Part shown: piece by piece, positions 43,949 through 53,307 of the stretch | Layout of the letters: each line of letters begins with the position of its first letter | Numbering within the stretch: the first letter of the stretch is position 1 | Assembly: GCF_008693385.1 (NCBI RefSeq) | Contig: NZ_CP044067.1 | Span: 2,647,501-2,711,500 of the forward strand | Direction of reading: 5' to 3' | Origin: Cupriavidus pauculus | Lineage (GTDB): Bacteria; Pseudomonadota; Gammaproteobacteria; Burkholderiales; Burkholderiaceae | DNA: 64,000 bases | Made by a program: the position numbers and the translations under genes | The notes under the pieces: generated by a model | Seen by the model: only the letters and a program-made list of their open reading frames with translations | Told to the model about the DNA's origin: nothing | Databases searched by the model: none

Positions 43949-45382
43949 ATGAACTGGCTGCGCCGGCGCATGTCGTCGCTGACCGCGCGCCTGGCGCTCG
44001 CCTATGGACTGACGACCGTGCTGATCCTGATCGGCGTGGCCGCCTACCTGTCGAGCGCGCTCCAGAGCCAGCTGGAAGGCCATGCGGACAGCGAGCTCGT
44101 GAGCGAGGTCCTGCGCGTGCGGCACGTGCTGCGCGAGGTGGAAAGCGAAACCGAGATCCGCGCGGACACCCATCGTTTTGCCGATATCGCCATGGGCCAC
44201 GAGGGCCTGATCCTGATCGTGCGCACACGCGACGGCGAGCCGCTGATCACCCTCAACCCGCGCAACGAGACGCTGCCGCCCCTGCGTGTGCACGCGGCCA
44301 ACGTGACGCCCGACCGTGGGATGCTCGAGTCATGGCGCCCGCGCAATGGCACGCCGTCGCGCGGGCTGGCCGCGCTGGGTGAGGTCGGCACGACGGGCCG
44401 GACCGTGGAGATCCTCGTGCTCAGCGACGCGGGCTCCCGTTTCGCGCTGATGCGCGAGTATCGCGGGCAGGTGCTCGGCGCCACCCTGTGCGGCGCGATC
44501 GTCGCGGCCGCGCTCGGCTTTCTGCTGGCACGGCGCGGGCTGCTGCCGCTGCGGCGCATGGCCGATGACGCCGCGGCCGTGACCACGAGCCGGCTGGCCA
44601 CGCGGCTCGACGTCGGCAACGCGCCCGAGGAGTTGCGCGAACTCGCCGGCGCGCTCAACGACATGCTTGCGCGCCTGCAGGACAGCTTTACGCGGCTCTC
44701 CACGTTCTCGGCCGACCTCGCGCACGACTTCCGCACGCCCATCAGCAATCTGGTCGGACAGACGCAGGTCACGCTCGCGCAGCGGCGCAGCCCCGCCGAA
44801 TACGAAGCGCTGCTCGAGTCGAATCTCGAGGAGTTCGAGCGGCTGTCGCGCATGATCGAGAACATGCTGTTCCTCGCGCGCGCCGACCACGCGCAGGTGG
44901 CGCTCGACCAGCGGCAACTCGACGCGCGCGCGGAGCTCGACAAGGTGGCCGAGTATTTCGACGCGGTGGCGGCCGAGCGCGACCTGACACTGACGATCTC
45001 GGGTGCGGCCATGATCAATGCGGACCAGACACTGCTGCGCCGCGCGGTCACGAACCTGCTCGACAATGCGCTGCGGCACGCGCCCGTGGGCAGCACGGTC
45101 CGGCTGGCCGTGCTGCGCGCGCGGCCCGGCCATACGGGCATTTCCATCGCCAACGCGGGGCCCGCCATCGAGGCGGAGGCCCTGCCGCAGCTCTTTGGGC
45201 GATTCTTCCGCGCCGATCCGTCGCGGCGCAATTCGGCGACCTCCACCGGGCTGGGCCTGGCGATCGTCGATTCGATCATGCGGCTGCATGGGGGGAGCGT
45301 GTCCGTGCGCAGCCAGGAGGGGCTGACCGAGTTCGAGCTGCTGTTCCCCGATACCGGACCGTTTCCGAAAGGGACGGTTTAA
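43949..45382 (+). CDS. Heavy-metal sensor histidine kinase (CusS/CopS type)
   Basis: 477 residues from the ATG at 43949; GTG starts at 43895 and 43910 are possible. Two membrane segments flank a periplasmic sensor of about 150 residues, followed by HAMP (PLRRMADDAAAVTTSRLATRLD), the H-box (DLAHDFRTPISNLVGQ) and the ATPase motifs NLLDNALRHAP and GLGLAIVDSIMRLHGG. The H-box has HDF instead of the usual HEL after the histidine; the phosphate-accepting His is kept. It should sense copper or silver in the periplasm and phosphorylate the upstream regulator. Confidence 0.92.
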   Translation: MNWLRRRMSSLTARLALAYGLTTVLILIGVAAYLSSALQSQLEGHADSELVSEVLRVRHVLREVESETEIRADTHRFADIAMGHEGLILIVRTRDGEPLITLNPRNETLPPLRVHAANVTPDRGMLESWRPRNGTPSRGLAALGEVGTTGRTVEILVLSDAGSRFALMREYRGQVLGATLCGAIVAAALGFLLARRGLLPLRRMADDAAAVTTSRLATRLDVGNAPEELRELAGALNDMLARLQDSFTRLSTFSADLAHDFRTPISNLVGQTQVTLAQRRSPAEYEALLESNLEEFERLSRMIENMLFLARADHAQVALDQRQLDARAELDKVAEYFDAVAAERDLTLTISGAAMINADQTLLRRAVTNLLDNALRHAPVGSTVRLAVLRARPGHTGISIANAGPAIEAEALPQLFGRFFRADPSRRNSATSTGLGLAIVDSIMRLHGGSVSVRSQEGLTEFELLFPDTGPFPKGTV

Positions 45383-45401
45383 GGGACGTTTAAGGGACGG
45401 C

Positions 45402-45432
45402 TTGACTCTGTAGCGGCTACAGGGTCTTCAAT
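45402..45432 (+). promoter_or_regulatory. MerR-type promoter of the Cd/Zn ATPase gene
   Basis: TTGACT (45402-45407) and TTCAAT (45427-45432) are 19 bases apart, the long spacer typical of MerR-family promoters. In the spacer lies CTGTAG-CGG-CTACAG (45408-45422), a perfect inverted repeat like the CadR/PbrR/ZntR operators. No MerR-family gene is in the window. Confidence 0.82.
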
Positions 45433-45470
45433 GGATTCCATCTTGGCTCACCCCCTTCCGGAATCACGTT

Positions 45471-47852
45471 ATGGCCCGGCACCCGGCACAGGACACGCAT
45501 CGCGATCATGATCACGCCGCTCATGGGCACGATCATCACGCGCATGACCACCACGATCATGCAGGTCACGACGACCATGGCGGACACGAGCATTGCGGTC
45601 ATGGGCACGAAGCTGCACCTGTAGCGCCCGTCTCCGCCTGCTGCGGCGGCGGTTGCGGCACGCCCGTGACACCCGCCCGCACGCCCGTCGAGGCCCCGGC
45701 CGGCACCCGTGCCGCGCGCTACCGCATCGCGGCCATGGACTGCCCCACCGAGGAAACGCTGATCCGCAACAAGCTCGGCGGCATGGCCGGCGTGGCGGCG
45801 CTCGATTTCAACCTGATGCAGCGCGTGCTGACGGTCCACCACACGCTGGACGAGACCGACGTCGTGGTGCGCGCCATCGGCACCCTCGGCATGCAGGCCG
45901 AACCGCTCGCCGATGCGGAGGCCGGGGTAGGTGCCGAGGGAGCGCCGGCGGAAGCCGCCGCGCCATGGTGGCCGCTCGCGCTGGCCGGCGCCACCGCGCT
46001 GGGCGCCGAGGCGGCCGAATGGTTCGGCATTGCCACGCCATGGTTACCCGCCGCGCTGGCCCTCGCGACCATCGCGATCTCGGGCCTCGGCGTGTACCGC
46101 AAGGGCTGGATCGCCCTGCGCAATGGCAATCTCAATATCAACGCGCTGATGAGCATCGCCGTGACGGGCGCCGCGCTGATCGGCCAATGGCCCGAGGCCG
46201 CGATGGTGATGGTGCTGTTCGCGGTGGCGGAGCGCATCGAAGCCGCATCGCTCGACCGCGCGCGCAATGCCATTCGCGGGCTGATGGCCATGACGCCCGA
46301 GCAGGCCGTGGTGTTGCAGCCCGACGGCAGCTGGCAGCCCGTGACGGCGCGCGACGTGGCCGTCGGCGCCCGCGTGCGGCTGCGCCCGGGCGAGCGCGTG
46401 GCGCTGGACGGGCGCGTCGTGCGGGGCCAGTCCGCGTTCGATCAGGCCCCGATTACGGGCGAGAGCGTGCCGGTGGACAAGACTGGGGGCGATCCGCTCT
46501 ACGCGGGTGCGATCAACCAGTCGGGCGAGATCGAGTACGAAGTCACCGCGCCCGCGAGCGATTCGACGCTCGCGCGCATCATCCACGCCGTGGAAGCCGC
46601 GCAGGGCAGCCGCGCGCCCACGCAGCGCTTCGTCGATCGGTTTGCGCGCATCTACACGCCGGCGGTCTTCGCGATCGCCGTCCTGGTGGCGGTGGTGCCG
46701 CCGCTGGCAACGGGCGCGGGGTGGCAGGAATGGATCTACAAGGCGCTGGTGCTCCTGGTCATCGCCTGCCCGTGCGCGCTCGTGATCTCGACGCCCGTGA
46801 CCATCGTCAGCGGCCTGGCCGCCGCCGCGCGGCGCGGCATTCTCGTCAAGGGCGGCGTGTATCTGGAGCAGGGGCGCGACCTCGCATGGCTCGCGCTGGA
46901 CAAGACCGGCACGCTCACGCACGGCAAGCCCGCGCAGACCGATATGGCGAGCCTTGTCGATGAGACGCACGATGGCGCATCGGCCGGCACGCGGGCCCGC
47001 GCCATCGCGGCCAGCCTTGCCGCGCGGTCCGATCACCCCGTCTCGCGCGCGGTGGCCAATGCCGCCGCCAGCGATGGGGTGGCGTTGAGGGAAGTTGCCG
47101 AATTCGAGGCGCTACCGGGTCTGGGCGTGCGCGGGCGTATCGATGGCGTGCAGTATTGCCTGGGCAATCATCGATTGATTCACGACCTCGGCGCGTGCTC
47201 GCCGGCGCTCGAGGCCCGCCTCGAGGCGCTCGAGCGGCAGGGCAAGACCGTGGTGCTGCTCGCCACGATGGCGCCGAAGCCCGACGCGACAATGCTGTTC
47301 GGCGTGGCCGATACGGTGCGCGAGACGAGCCGCCAGGCGATCGAGGAACTGCACGCGCTCGGCATTCGCACGCTGATGCTGTCCGGCGACAACCCGCACA
47401 CGGTTGCGGCCATCGGCGCGCAGGTCGGTATCGACGAGGTGCGTGGCAACCAGATGCCCGGCGACAAGGCCGATGCGATTGCCGCGCTCGCGGACAAGAC
47501 GCACTCGGGCGGACGCAAGGTGGCGATGGTCGGCGACGGCATCAACGACGCCCCCGCGCTGGCGCGGGCCGATATCGGGTTTGCAATGGGCGCGGCCGGA
47601 ACCGATACCGCGATCGAGACCGCCGATGTCGCGTTGATGGACGACGATCTGCGCAAGATTCCGGCGTTCGTGCGGCTCTCGCGCCGGACGTCGGCCATCC
47701 TGCGTCAGAACATCGCGCTGGCGCTCGGTATCAAGGTGGTATTCCTCGCGCTGACCGTCATGGGCATGGGCACCATGTGGATGGCGGTGTTCGCCGATAT
47801 GGGCGCGAGCCTGCTGGTGGTGTTCAACGGCCTGCGGCTGACACGCCGTTGA
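45471..47852 (+). CDS. cadA: P1B-type Cd/Zn/Pb-exporting ATPase
   Basis: 793 residues. The N-terminus (1-47) is a dense His/Asp stretch, followed by CCGGGCG and a heavy-metal-associated domain with MDCPTEE at 89-95 in place of GMTCxxC. The core shows TGES in APITGESVPVD, the membrane metal-binding CPC (433-435), DKTGTLT with Asp477 phosphorylated, HP in SDHPVSRAV and GDGINDAPALA. CPC and the MDCPTEE head fit the P1B-2 (Zn, Cd, Pb) group. Expression is probably induced by these ions through the MerR-type promoter. The next gene on the plus strand is convergent arnD. Confidence 0.94.
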   Translation: MARHPAQDTHRDHDHAAHGHDHHAHDHHDHAGHDDHGGHEHCGHGHEAAPVAPVSACCGGGCGTPVTPARTPVEAPAGTRAARYRIAAMDCPTEETLIRNKLGGMAGVAALDFNLMQRVLTVHHTLDETDVVVRAIGTLGMQAEPLADAEAGVGAEGAPAEAAAPWWPLALAGATALGAEAAEWFGIATPWLPAALALATIAISGLGVYRKGWIALRNGNLNINALMSIAVTGAALIGQWPEAAMVMVLFAVAERIEAASLDRARNAIRGLMAMTPEQAVVLQPDGSWQPVTARDVAVGARVRLRPGERVALDGRVVRGQSAFDQAPITGESVPVDKTGGDPLYAGAINQSGEIEYEVTAPASDSTLARIIHAVEAAQGSRAPTQRFVDRFARIYTPAVFAIAVLVAVVPPLATGAGWQEWIYKALVLLVIACPCALVISTPVTIVSGLAAAARRGILVKGGVYLEQGRDLAWLALDKTGTLTHGKPAQTDMASLVDETHDGASAGTRARAIAASLAARSDHPVSRAVANAAASDGVALREVAEFEALPGLGVRGRIDGVQYCLGNHRLIHDLGACSPALEARLEALERQGKTVVLLATMAPKPDATMLFGVADTVRETSRQAIEELHALGIRTLMLSGDNPHTVAAIGAQVGIDEVRGNQMPGDKADAIAALADKTHSGGRKVAMVGDGINDAPALARADIGFAMGAAGTDTAIETADVALMDDDLRKIPAFVRLSRRTSAILRQNIALALGIKVVFLALTVMGMGTMWMAVFADMGASLLVVFNGLRLTRR

Positions 47853-47873
47853 ACGGAGCAGGTTGGAGGCCGC

Positions 47874-48767
47874 TCAGGGCTGGATGATCAGCTCGCCGCT
47901 GCGGCCTTCGATCTCGCCCCACGTCACCGGCAGCCGCGGCAGCGTCGAACGGTCGAGGTGGCGGTACCACGTGGCCATCGAGACCAGCTCGTGGCCCTGC
48001 GCGCGCCAGCCGGCCAGCAGCTTCTCGAACACGGGGGCCAGCTTGCCGCCCTCGAGTTCGGTGTGCAGCGTAAAGACATGGTCGCGCGGATCGGCCTCGG
48101 TCTGGCGCAGGATCGCTTCGTGCACGTTCTCTTCGGTCCAGCCGTCCACGCCGATCAGCTCGTCGAGCGTTGGCAGTGTGGTCGGCATCTGCACGTGGCG
48201 GCACGCCACGCCATCGACGGTCGGGATATACGGCGTCACGCCGCGGCCGTCGGACGCATAGGCCATGCCCCAGTCGTCGATCTGGCGGAACGCCTCGTCG
48301 TTCATCTGCCAGCCCGCCGCGCCATGCGTGGGCGGCGCCTCGCCGAAGATTTCGCCGTAGCGGTCGAACGCGTTCTGCATCTGGCGGCGCGTCCAGGCCG
48401 CATCGCGGCCGCGCACGTTGTCCTGCCAGTAGACGTGGTCCCACGTATGGATGCCGCACTCATGTCCCGCGGCGCGCGCGGCACGCATCTCGGCGGCGCC
48501 CTTGCGGCCGATGTCCGGCGCCGGCAGCAGCACGCCGTACATCAGCGTGCGCACGCCATACAGCGAGACCACCGAGGTGCGGGACACCTTCTTCAGAAAG
48601 CCGGGCCGGAACACGCGCCGCAGCGCCCAGCCCGTGTGATCGGGGCCGAGGCTGTAGAGGAACGTGGCCTGCGCCCGCGCGGCGGACAGCATCGACAGCA
48701 GCTTCGGCACACCTTCGCGCGTGCCGCGCAGCGTATCGACGTCGACCTTGAGCGCGATGCGGCCCAT
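47874..48767 (-). CDS. arnD: 4-deoxy-4-formamido-L-arabinose-phosphoundecaprenol deformylase
   Basis: 297 residues, polysaccharide deacetylase fold. It starts MGRIALKVDVDTLRGTREGV; the metal-binding DVD motif and HTWDHVYWQDN carry the conserved Asp and His, and the end segment FTLHTELEGGKLAPVF matches ArnD. The enzyme removes the formyl group from the lipid-linked sugar before ArnT transfers it. It is the last gene of the arn operon, one base after the dehydrogenase gene. Confidence 0.93.
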   Translation of the reverse strand: MGRIALKVDVDTLRGTREGVPKLLSMLSAARAQATFLYSLGPDHTGWALRRVFRPGFLKKVSRTSVVSLYGVRTLMYGVLLPAPDIGRKGAAEMRAARAAGHECGIHTWDHVYWQDNVRGRDAAWTRRQMQNAFDRYGEIFGEAPPTHGAAGWQMNDEAFRQIDDWGMAYASDGRGVTPYIPTVDGVACRHVQMPTTLPTLDELIGVDGWTEENVHEAILRQTEADPRDHVFTLHTELEGGKLAPVFEKLLAGWRAQGHELVSMATWYRHLDRSTLPRLPVTWGEIEGRSGELIIQP

Positions 48768-48768
48768 A

Positions 48769-49821
48769 TCAGTTCGCGGAGTCCACGAGGGTGCGGGCTT
48801 CCACGACCTTGCCGCGGTATGCCTCGAAGATGCGGCGCAGCGCGTCTTCCATCGTCACCTCGGGCTTCCAGCCCAGTTCCTGGATCGTGTTGTCGATCTT
48901 CGGCACGCGGTGCTGCACGTCCTGATAGCCCTTGCCGTAGAAATCGCCCGACGACGTCTCGACGATCTGCGTCTTGCGCGCTTCGTCGGCGTACTCGGGG
49001 TAGTCGGCGGCCATTTGCAGCATCATCTCGGCCAGTTCACGCACCGAGTGGATATTGGCGGGGTTGCCGATATTGAAGATCTTGCCGCTGGCGACGCCGT
49101 CCTTGTTCTCGATGATCTGCATCAGCGCGCTGATACCGTCCGAGATATCGGCGAACGCACGCTTCTGCTCGCCACCGTCCACGAGCTTGATCGGTTCGCC
49201 GCGCACGATATGGCCGAGGAACTGCGTGACCACGCGCGACGAGCCTTCCTTCGATTCGAAGATCGAGTCGAGGCCGGCGCCGATCCAGTTGAACGGGCGG
49301 AACAGCGTGTAGTTGAGGCCTTGTTCCATGCCGTAGGCGTGGATCACGCGGTCCATCAGTTGCTTGGAGCAGGCGTAGATCCAGCGCGGCTTGTTGATCG
49401 GGCCGTAGATCAGCGGCGAAGCTTCCGGATCGAACTCTTCGTCGGCGCACATGCCGTAGACCTCGGACGTCGACGGGAACACGAGGTGCTTGCCGTACTT
49501 CACGGCGCTGCGCACGATGGGCAGGTTGGCCTCGAAATCCAGTTCGAACACGCGCAGCGGGTTGCGCACGTACGTGGCCGGCGTGGCGATGGCCACGAGC
49601 GGCAGGATCACGTCGCACTTGCGGATGTTGTACTCCACCCACTCCTTGTTGATGGTGATGTCACCCTCGGAGAAGTGCATGCGCGGGTGCTCGATCAGCT
49701 CGCCCAGTCGGTCCGACGACATGTCCATGCCGTAGACCTCCCAATTCGTCGTTTCCAGGATGCGGCGCGTCAGGTGGTGGCCGATGAAGCCATTGACGCC
49801 AAGAATCAGGACCTTTTTCAT
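48769..49821 (-). CDS. arnA: UDP-glucuronate oxidative decarboxylase (stand-alone ArnA C-terminal domain)
   Basis: 350 residues, short-chain dehydrogenase of the NAD-dependent epimerase group. MKKVLILGVNGFIGHHL is the nucleotide motif; the catalytic Ser/Tyr/Lys are in FPSTSEVYG and the segment ending RWIYACSKQLMD; RPFNWIGAGLD is typical of ArnA. In E. coli ArnA this domain is fused behind the formyltransferase; here it is a separate gene that overlaps the preceding formyltransferase gene by four bases. It converts UDP-glucuronate to the 4-keto-pentose. Its function is firm, but calling it ArnA in full would be wrong. Confidence 0.92.
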   Translation of the reverse strand: MKKVLILGVNGFIGHHLTRRILETTNWEVYGMDMSSDRLGELIEHPRMHFSEGDITINKEWVEYNIRKCDVILPLVAIATPATYVRNPLRVFELDFEANLPIVRSAVKYGKHLVFPSTSEVYGMCADEEFDPEASPLIYGPINKPRWIYACSKQLMDRVIHAYGMEQGLNYTLFRPFNWIGAGLDSIFESKEGSSRVVTQFLGHIVRGEPIKLVDGGEQKRAFADISDGISALMQIIENKDGVASGKIFNIGNPANIHSVRELAEMMLQMAADYPEYADEARKTQIVETSSGDFYGKGYQDVQHRVPKIDNTIQELGWKPEVTMEDALRRIFEAYRGKVVEARTLVDSAN

Positions 49822-50762
49822 CGGTTTTCCTCGTTGGGCAGAACGGTAATAAGAGAAGCGAATTCGGATGGGGTGACGGCAACGCCGTCGTCCGCGCTGC
49901 TGCCTTGCAGCAGCGTCTGGATATCGAGCAGGCCACCGTCGCCGCAGACGGCGACGATGCGGCCGTCGCGCACGTGCAGGCCAGGCGACAGGGCACCGGC
50001 ACCGGCACCAGCACCAGAGATACGGCGTGCGCGCGCGACCACGAAGCGGCGGCCGCCCAGATCGGTGAAGGCGCCGGGGTAGGGCGGCGCCACCGCCCGA
50101 ATCAGGTTATAGACGTCCGCCGCCGGCTGCCGCCAGTCGATGCGGCCATCCTCGGGCTTGCGCCCCGAATAATAGCTGCCCTCGGCCAGCACGTTGGGGC
50201 GTTGCGGCGTGTGGCCCGCGATCATCGCGGGCAGGGCGCGCCACAGCGTCTGTTCGGCCGCCACGGTGACCTTCTCGAAGACTTCGCCGGCCGTGTCGTC
50301 GGGCAGGATCGGTACCGCGGTCTGGTCGACGATAAAGCCCGCGTCGGGCTTGGCTTCCATCGCGTGAAGCGTGGCGCCGGTTTCCGTCTCGCCGTGCAGC
50401 ACGGCCCAGTTCACCGGCACGCGGCCGCGATACTTCGGCAGCAGCGAACCGTGCATGTTGAACGCGCCGCCCGGCGCCACCGCGAGCAGCGCGGCGGGGA
50501 TCATCGAGCGGTAGTAGAAGGAGAAGATGACGTCGGGCGCGGCATCGCGCACGGCCTGTGCCAGCGCGGGATCGGCCGGATCCTCGCCATAGACGAACGG
50601 CACGCCGAGCTCGGCGGCGGTGTCCGCCACGCGGCGGAACCAGATGTTCTCGTCGGGCCGGTCGCGATGCGTGACGACGAGCGCGACGTCCACGCCGCGC
50701 GCATGCAGCACGCGCAGGCAGCGGTCGCCGACGTTGTGGTACGCAAAGACTACCGCTCGCAC
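49818..50762 (-). CDS. arnA: UDP-4-amino-4-deoxy-L-arabinose formyltransferase (stand-alone ArnA N-terminal domain)
   Basis: 314 residues from GTG at 50762, starting VRAVVFAYHNVGDRCL. The formyl-transfer motif FNMHGSLLPKYRGRVPVNW holds the Asn and His, and the catalytic Asp lies in KPDAGFIVDQTAV. The C-terminal OB-like part (VARARRIS, PGLHVRDGRIVAV) is as in methionyl-tRNA formyltransferase relatives. It uses 10-formyl-tetrahydrofolate. The start overlaps the end of arnC by 13 bases. Together with the dehydrogenase gene it replaces the fused enterobacterial ArnA. Confidence 0.9.
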   Translation of the reverse strand: MRAVVFAYHNVGDRCLRVLHARGVDVALVVTHRDRPDENIWFRRVADTAAELGVPFVYGEDPADPALAQAVRDAAPDVIFSFYYRSMIPAALLAVAPGGAFNMHGSLLPKYRGRVPVNWAVLHGETETGATLHAMEAKPDAGFIVDQTAVPILPDDTAGEVFEKVTVAAEQTLWRALPAMIAGHTPQRPNVLAEGSYYSGRKPEDGRIDWRQPAADVYNLIRAVAPPYPGAFTDLGGRRFVVARARRISGAGAGAGALSPGLHVRDGRIVAVCGDGGLLDIQTLLQGSSADDGVAVTPSEFASLITVLPNEENR

Positions 50763-51775
50763 GAGGCTGCCTCCACATCGTTGCTGGCGGCGCCATCGCG
50801 GCCGCCCGCGCCAGCCGCGCCGCCGGTGCGTTCGAGCACGGCCTGGATGCGATAGCGCGGACGATCGCGGACTTCCTGATAGATGCGGCCGACGTATTCG
50901 CCGAGCAGGCCGATGCCGAAGAGCATGATGCCCATGAGGAAGAACGTCAGGGCGAACAGCGTGAACACACCCTGCACTTCCGAGCCGAGGATGAAGCGCC
51001 GGATCAGCAGCACCACGAACAGTCCGGCGGACGACAGCGACAGGATCGTGCCGATGGCCGAGAACCACTGCAGCGGCACGATCGAGAAGCCGGTGACGAG
51101 GTCGAAGTTCAGGCGGATGAGCTGATACAGCGAGTACTTCGACTCGCCCGCATGGCGCTGCTCGTGGCCGACCTCGATCTCGATCGGGTTCGACGAGAAC
51201 GTGTACGCCAGTGCCGGGATGAACGTGTTGACCTCGCGGCACGCGTTGATCGTGTCGATCACGTTGCGGTCGTAGGCGCGCAGCATGCAGCCCTGGTCCG
51301 TCATGCGGATCTTGGTGATCTTCTCGCGCAGGCGGTTCATCGCGCGCGACGCATAGCGGCGGAACGCGGTGTCGTTGCGCTGGCGGCGGATGGTGCCGAC
51401 ATAGTCATGGCCCTCGCGCATCTTCTCGACCAGGCGCGGGATCTCTTCCGGCGGGTTCTGCAGGTCCGCGTCGAGCGTGATCACGATGCGGCCGCGCGTA
51501 TGCTCGAAGCCCGCGAGAATCGCCATGTGCTGGCCGAAATTGCCGTTGAACAGGATCACGCGCGTCACATCGGGACGCTTGTGATACTGCGCGGCCAGCA
51601 TCTGCGGCGAGCGGTCGGCGCTGCCGTCGTTGATGAAGATGATCTCGTACGACGTCCCCAGGGCATCGAGCGCCGGATAGAGGCGGTCGAACAGTGCCTG
51701 CAGACCGTCTTCCTCGTTGTAGACCGGAATGACGACCGAGACTTCGACCGGGCTTAGTGAGAGAGGCGTTTGCAT
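50750..51775 (-). CDS. arnC: Undecaprenyl-phosphate 4-deoxy-4-formamido-L-arabinose transferase
   Basis: 341 residues from ATG 51775; ATG 51796 is also possible and both overlap the arnB end. A GT-2 glycosyltransferase domain (VSVVIPVYNEEDGLQALFDRL, TLDADLQNPPEEIP, DQGCMLRAYDR) is followed by two membrane helices (GTILSLSSAGLFVVLLI and FALTFFLMGIMLFGIGLL), as in ArnC. It attaches the formylated sugar to undecaprenyl phosphate at the inner membrane. Confidence 0.93.
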   Translation of the reverse strand: MQTPLSLSPVEVSVVIPVYNEEDGLQALFDRLYPALDALGTSYEIIFINDGSADRSPQMLAAQYHKRPDVTRVILFNGNFGQHMAILAGFEHTRGRIVITLDADLQNPPEEIPRLVEKMREGHDYVGTIRRQRNDTAFRRYASRAMNRLREKITKIRMTDQGCMLRAYDRNVIDTINACREVNTFIPALAYTFSSNPIEIEVGHEQRHAGESKYSLYQLIRLNFDLVTGFSIVPLQWFSAIGTILSLSSAGLFVVLLIRRFILGSEVQGVFTLFALTFFLMGIMLFGIGLLGEYVGRIYQEVRDRPRYRIQAVLERTGGAAGAGGRDGAASNDVEAASCER

Positions 51776-52926
51776 GTGTCGGTAAAGATTTCGCATACCC
51801 GCTCGACGTCGGCAGGCTGCATCGCGGGGAACAGCGGGAGCGTGACGATTCCGTGGCCGATACGTTCGGCATGCGGGAGCATGCCTTCGCGCCAGCCCAG
51901 GGAGCGGTAATGGGTGAACAGGTGCACGGGAGGGTAATGCACGCCCGTGCCGATGCCGCGTTCGCGCATCGCTTCCATGAACTGGCGGCGCGCGGTGGCG
52001 GGGCCGCCGGCCATGCGCGCGGTGGGCAGCACGACCTGGAACATGTGCCAGTTGGTGGTGGCGGCGTCACGGTCGATCGGCAGCGGCAGTTCGGCGCCGA
52101 GGTCCTCGAAGCCGGCCGTCGCGCCAAAGCACTGGAAGTACGTCTCCGCGAGCATCGCGCGGCGCGCGGTAATCGCGTCCAGCTTTCCTAGCTGCTGCAG
52201 GCCGACCACGGCATTGACGTCCGTGAGGTTGAACTTGCCGCCGGGCTCCTCGACGTCCATGCCGTCCATGCCCGTGCGAATGACGCCCTGCAGGCGCAGG
52301 CGCTCGGCGCGCTGCGCTTCTTCGGGCGAGTTCATGACCAGGCAGCCGCCTTCGATGGTCGTGATGTTCTTGTTGGCCTGGAAGCTGAAGCTGACGAGGT
52401 CACCGAACGCGCCGATGCGGCGGCCGCGCCAGCGCGAGTCGATCGCCTGCGCGGCATCCTCGATCACGCGCAGGCCGTGGCGGTTCGCGATCGCGTACAG
52501 GCGGTCCATATCGACGGGCAGGCCCGACAGGTAGACCGGCATGATGGCGCGCGTGCGCGGCGTGATCGCGGCTTCCACGGCATCGAGGTCGAGGTTGCGC
52601 GTGCGCGGATCGATATCGACGAAGACGGGGCGCGCACCGACGGCGAGCACCACGTTGGCGGTGGCGACCCACGTGATCGGCGTGGTGATGACCTCGTCGC
52701 CCGGGCCGATGTCGGCGATGCGCAGCGCGATCTCCATCGTGGCGGAGCCGTTGGCGAACGTGCGCACCGGACGGCCGTCGAACAGCGCCGACAGCGCGGC
52801 CTCGAACGCCTGCATCTTCGGGCCGGAGGTGATCCAGCCGGATGCCAGCACCTTGCCGACCTCGGCAATGGCCTCGGCATCGATGTCGGGCCGCACGAAC
52901 GGCAGGAACTCGTGTGAAGCGGTCAT
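51754..52926 (-). CDS. arnB: UDP-4-amino-4-deoxy-L-arabinose aminotransferase
   Basis: 390 residues, PLP-dependent DegT/DnrJ/EryC1 family. FLPFVRPDIDAEAIAEVGKVL at the start, NGSATMEIAL for cofactor phosphate binding, EDAAQAIDSRW, and the PLP lysine in SFSFQANKNITTIEGG are clear. It transfers an amino group from glutamate to the 4-keto sugar. Transcribed after the SMR-type gene, before arnC. Confidence 0.93.
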   Translation of the reverse strand: MTASHEFLPFVRPDIDAEAIAEVGKVLASGWITSGPKMQAFEAALSALFDGRPVRTFANGSATMEIALRIADIGPGDEVITTPITWVATANVVLAVGARPVFVDIDPRTRNLDLDAVEAAITPRTRAIMPVYLSGLPVDMDRLYAIANRHGLRVIEDAAQAIDSRWRGRRIGAFGDLVSFSFQANKNITTIEGGCLVMNSPEEAQRAERLRLQGVIRTGMDGMDVEEPGGKFNLTDVNAVVGLQQLGKLDAITARRAMLAETYFQCFGATAGFEDLGAELPLPIDRDAATTNWHMFQVVLPTARMAGGPATARRQFMEAMRERGIGTGVHYPPVHLFTHYRSLGWREGMLPHAERIGHGIVTLPLFPAMQPADVERVCEIFTDTCKRLSH

Positions 52927-52935
52927 CGTGATTTC

Positions 52936-53307
52936 CTATGAGCGGGCGATCAGGAAGACGCCAGCCAGGATCAGCAGGATGCCGGCCACGCGCAACGGGC
53001 CGATCATCTCACCAAACAGCCACCAGGCGGCCAGTGCGTTGACCACGTACCCGAGGGACAGCATCGGGTAGGCGATCGATACATCGACGCGCGACAGCCC
53101 GATGATCCACACGCCGACGCTGATCACGTAGAGCGTCAGGCCGCCGAGCACGGGCCACTGCGTGATCACACGGAACGCGGTGTCCAGCAAGGTCGCGCGA
53201 TCGAGCGTGATGGCGCCCACCGCGTTGGTGCCGGCCTTGAGCAGCAGCTGCGCGCATGCATTGAGCAGCACGCCGGCAAAAATGAAAGCGAAGGTCGAGA
53301 GCGTCAT
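52936..53307 (-). CDS. SMR/EamA-type flippase subunit (ArnE/ArnF-like)
   Basis: 123 residues with four membrane helices: MTLSTFAFIFAGVLLNACAQLLLKAG, ending LAAWWLFGEMIGPLRVAGILLILAG, of the small multidrug resistance/EamA type. In enterobacteria ArnE and ArnF together flip the lipid-linked aminoarabinose; here only one such gene is present in the operon, so it may act as a homodimer. It overlaps the arnT end by four bases. Confidence 0.85.
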   Translation of the reverse strand: MTLSTFAFIFAGVLLNACAQLLLKAGTNAVGAITLDRATLLDTAFRVITQWPVLGGLTLYVISVGVWIIGLSRVDVSIAYPMLSLGYVVNALAAWWLFGEMIGPLRVAGILLILAGVFLIARS

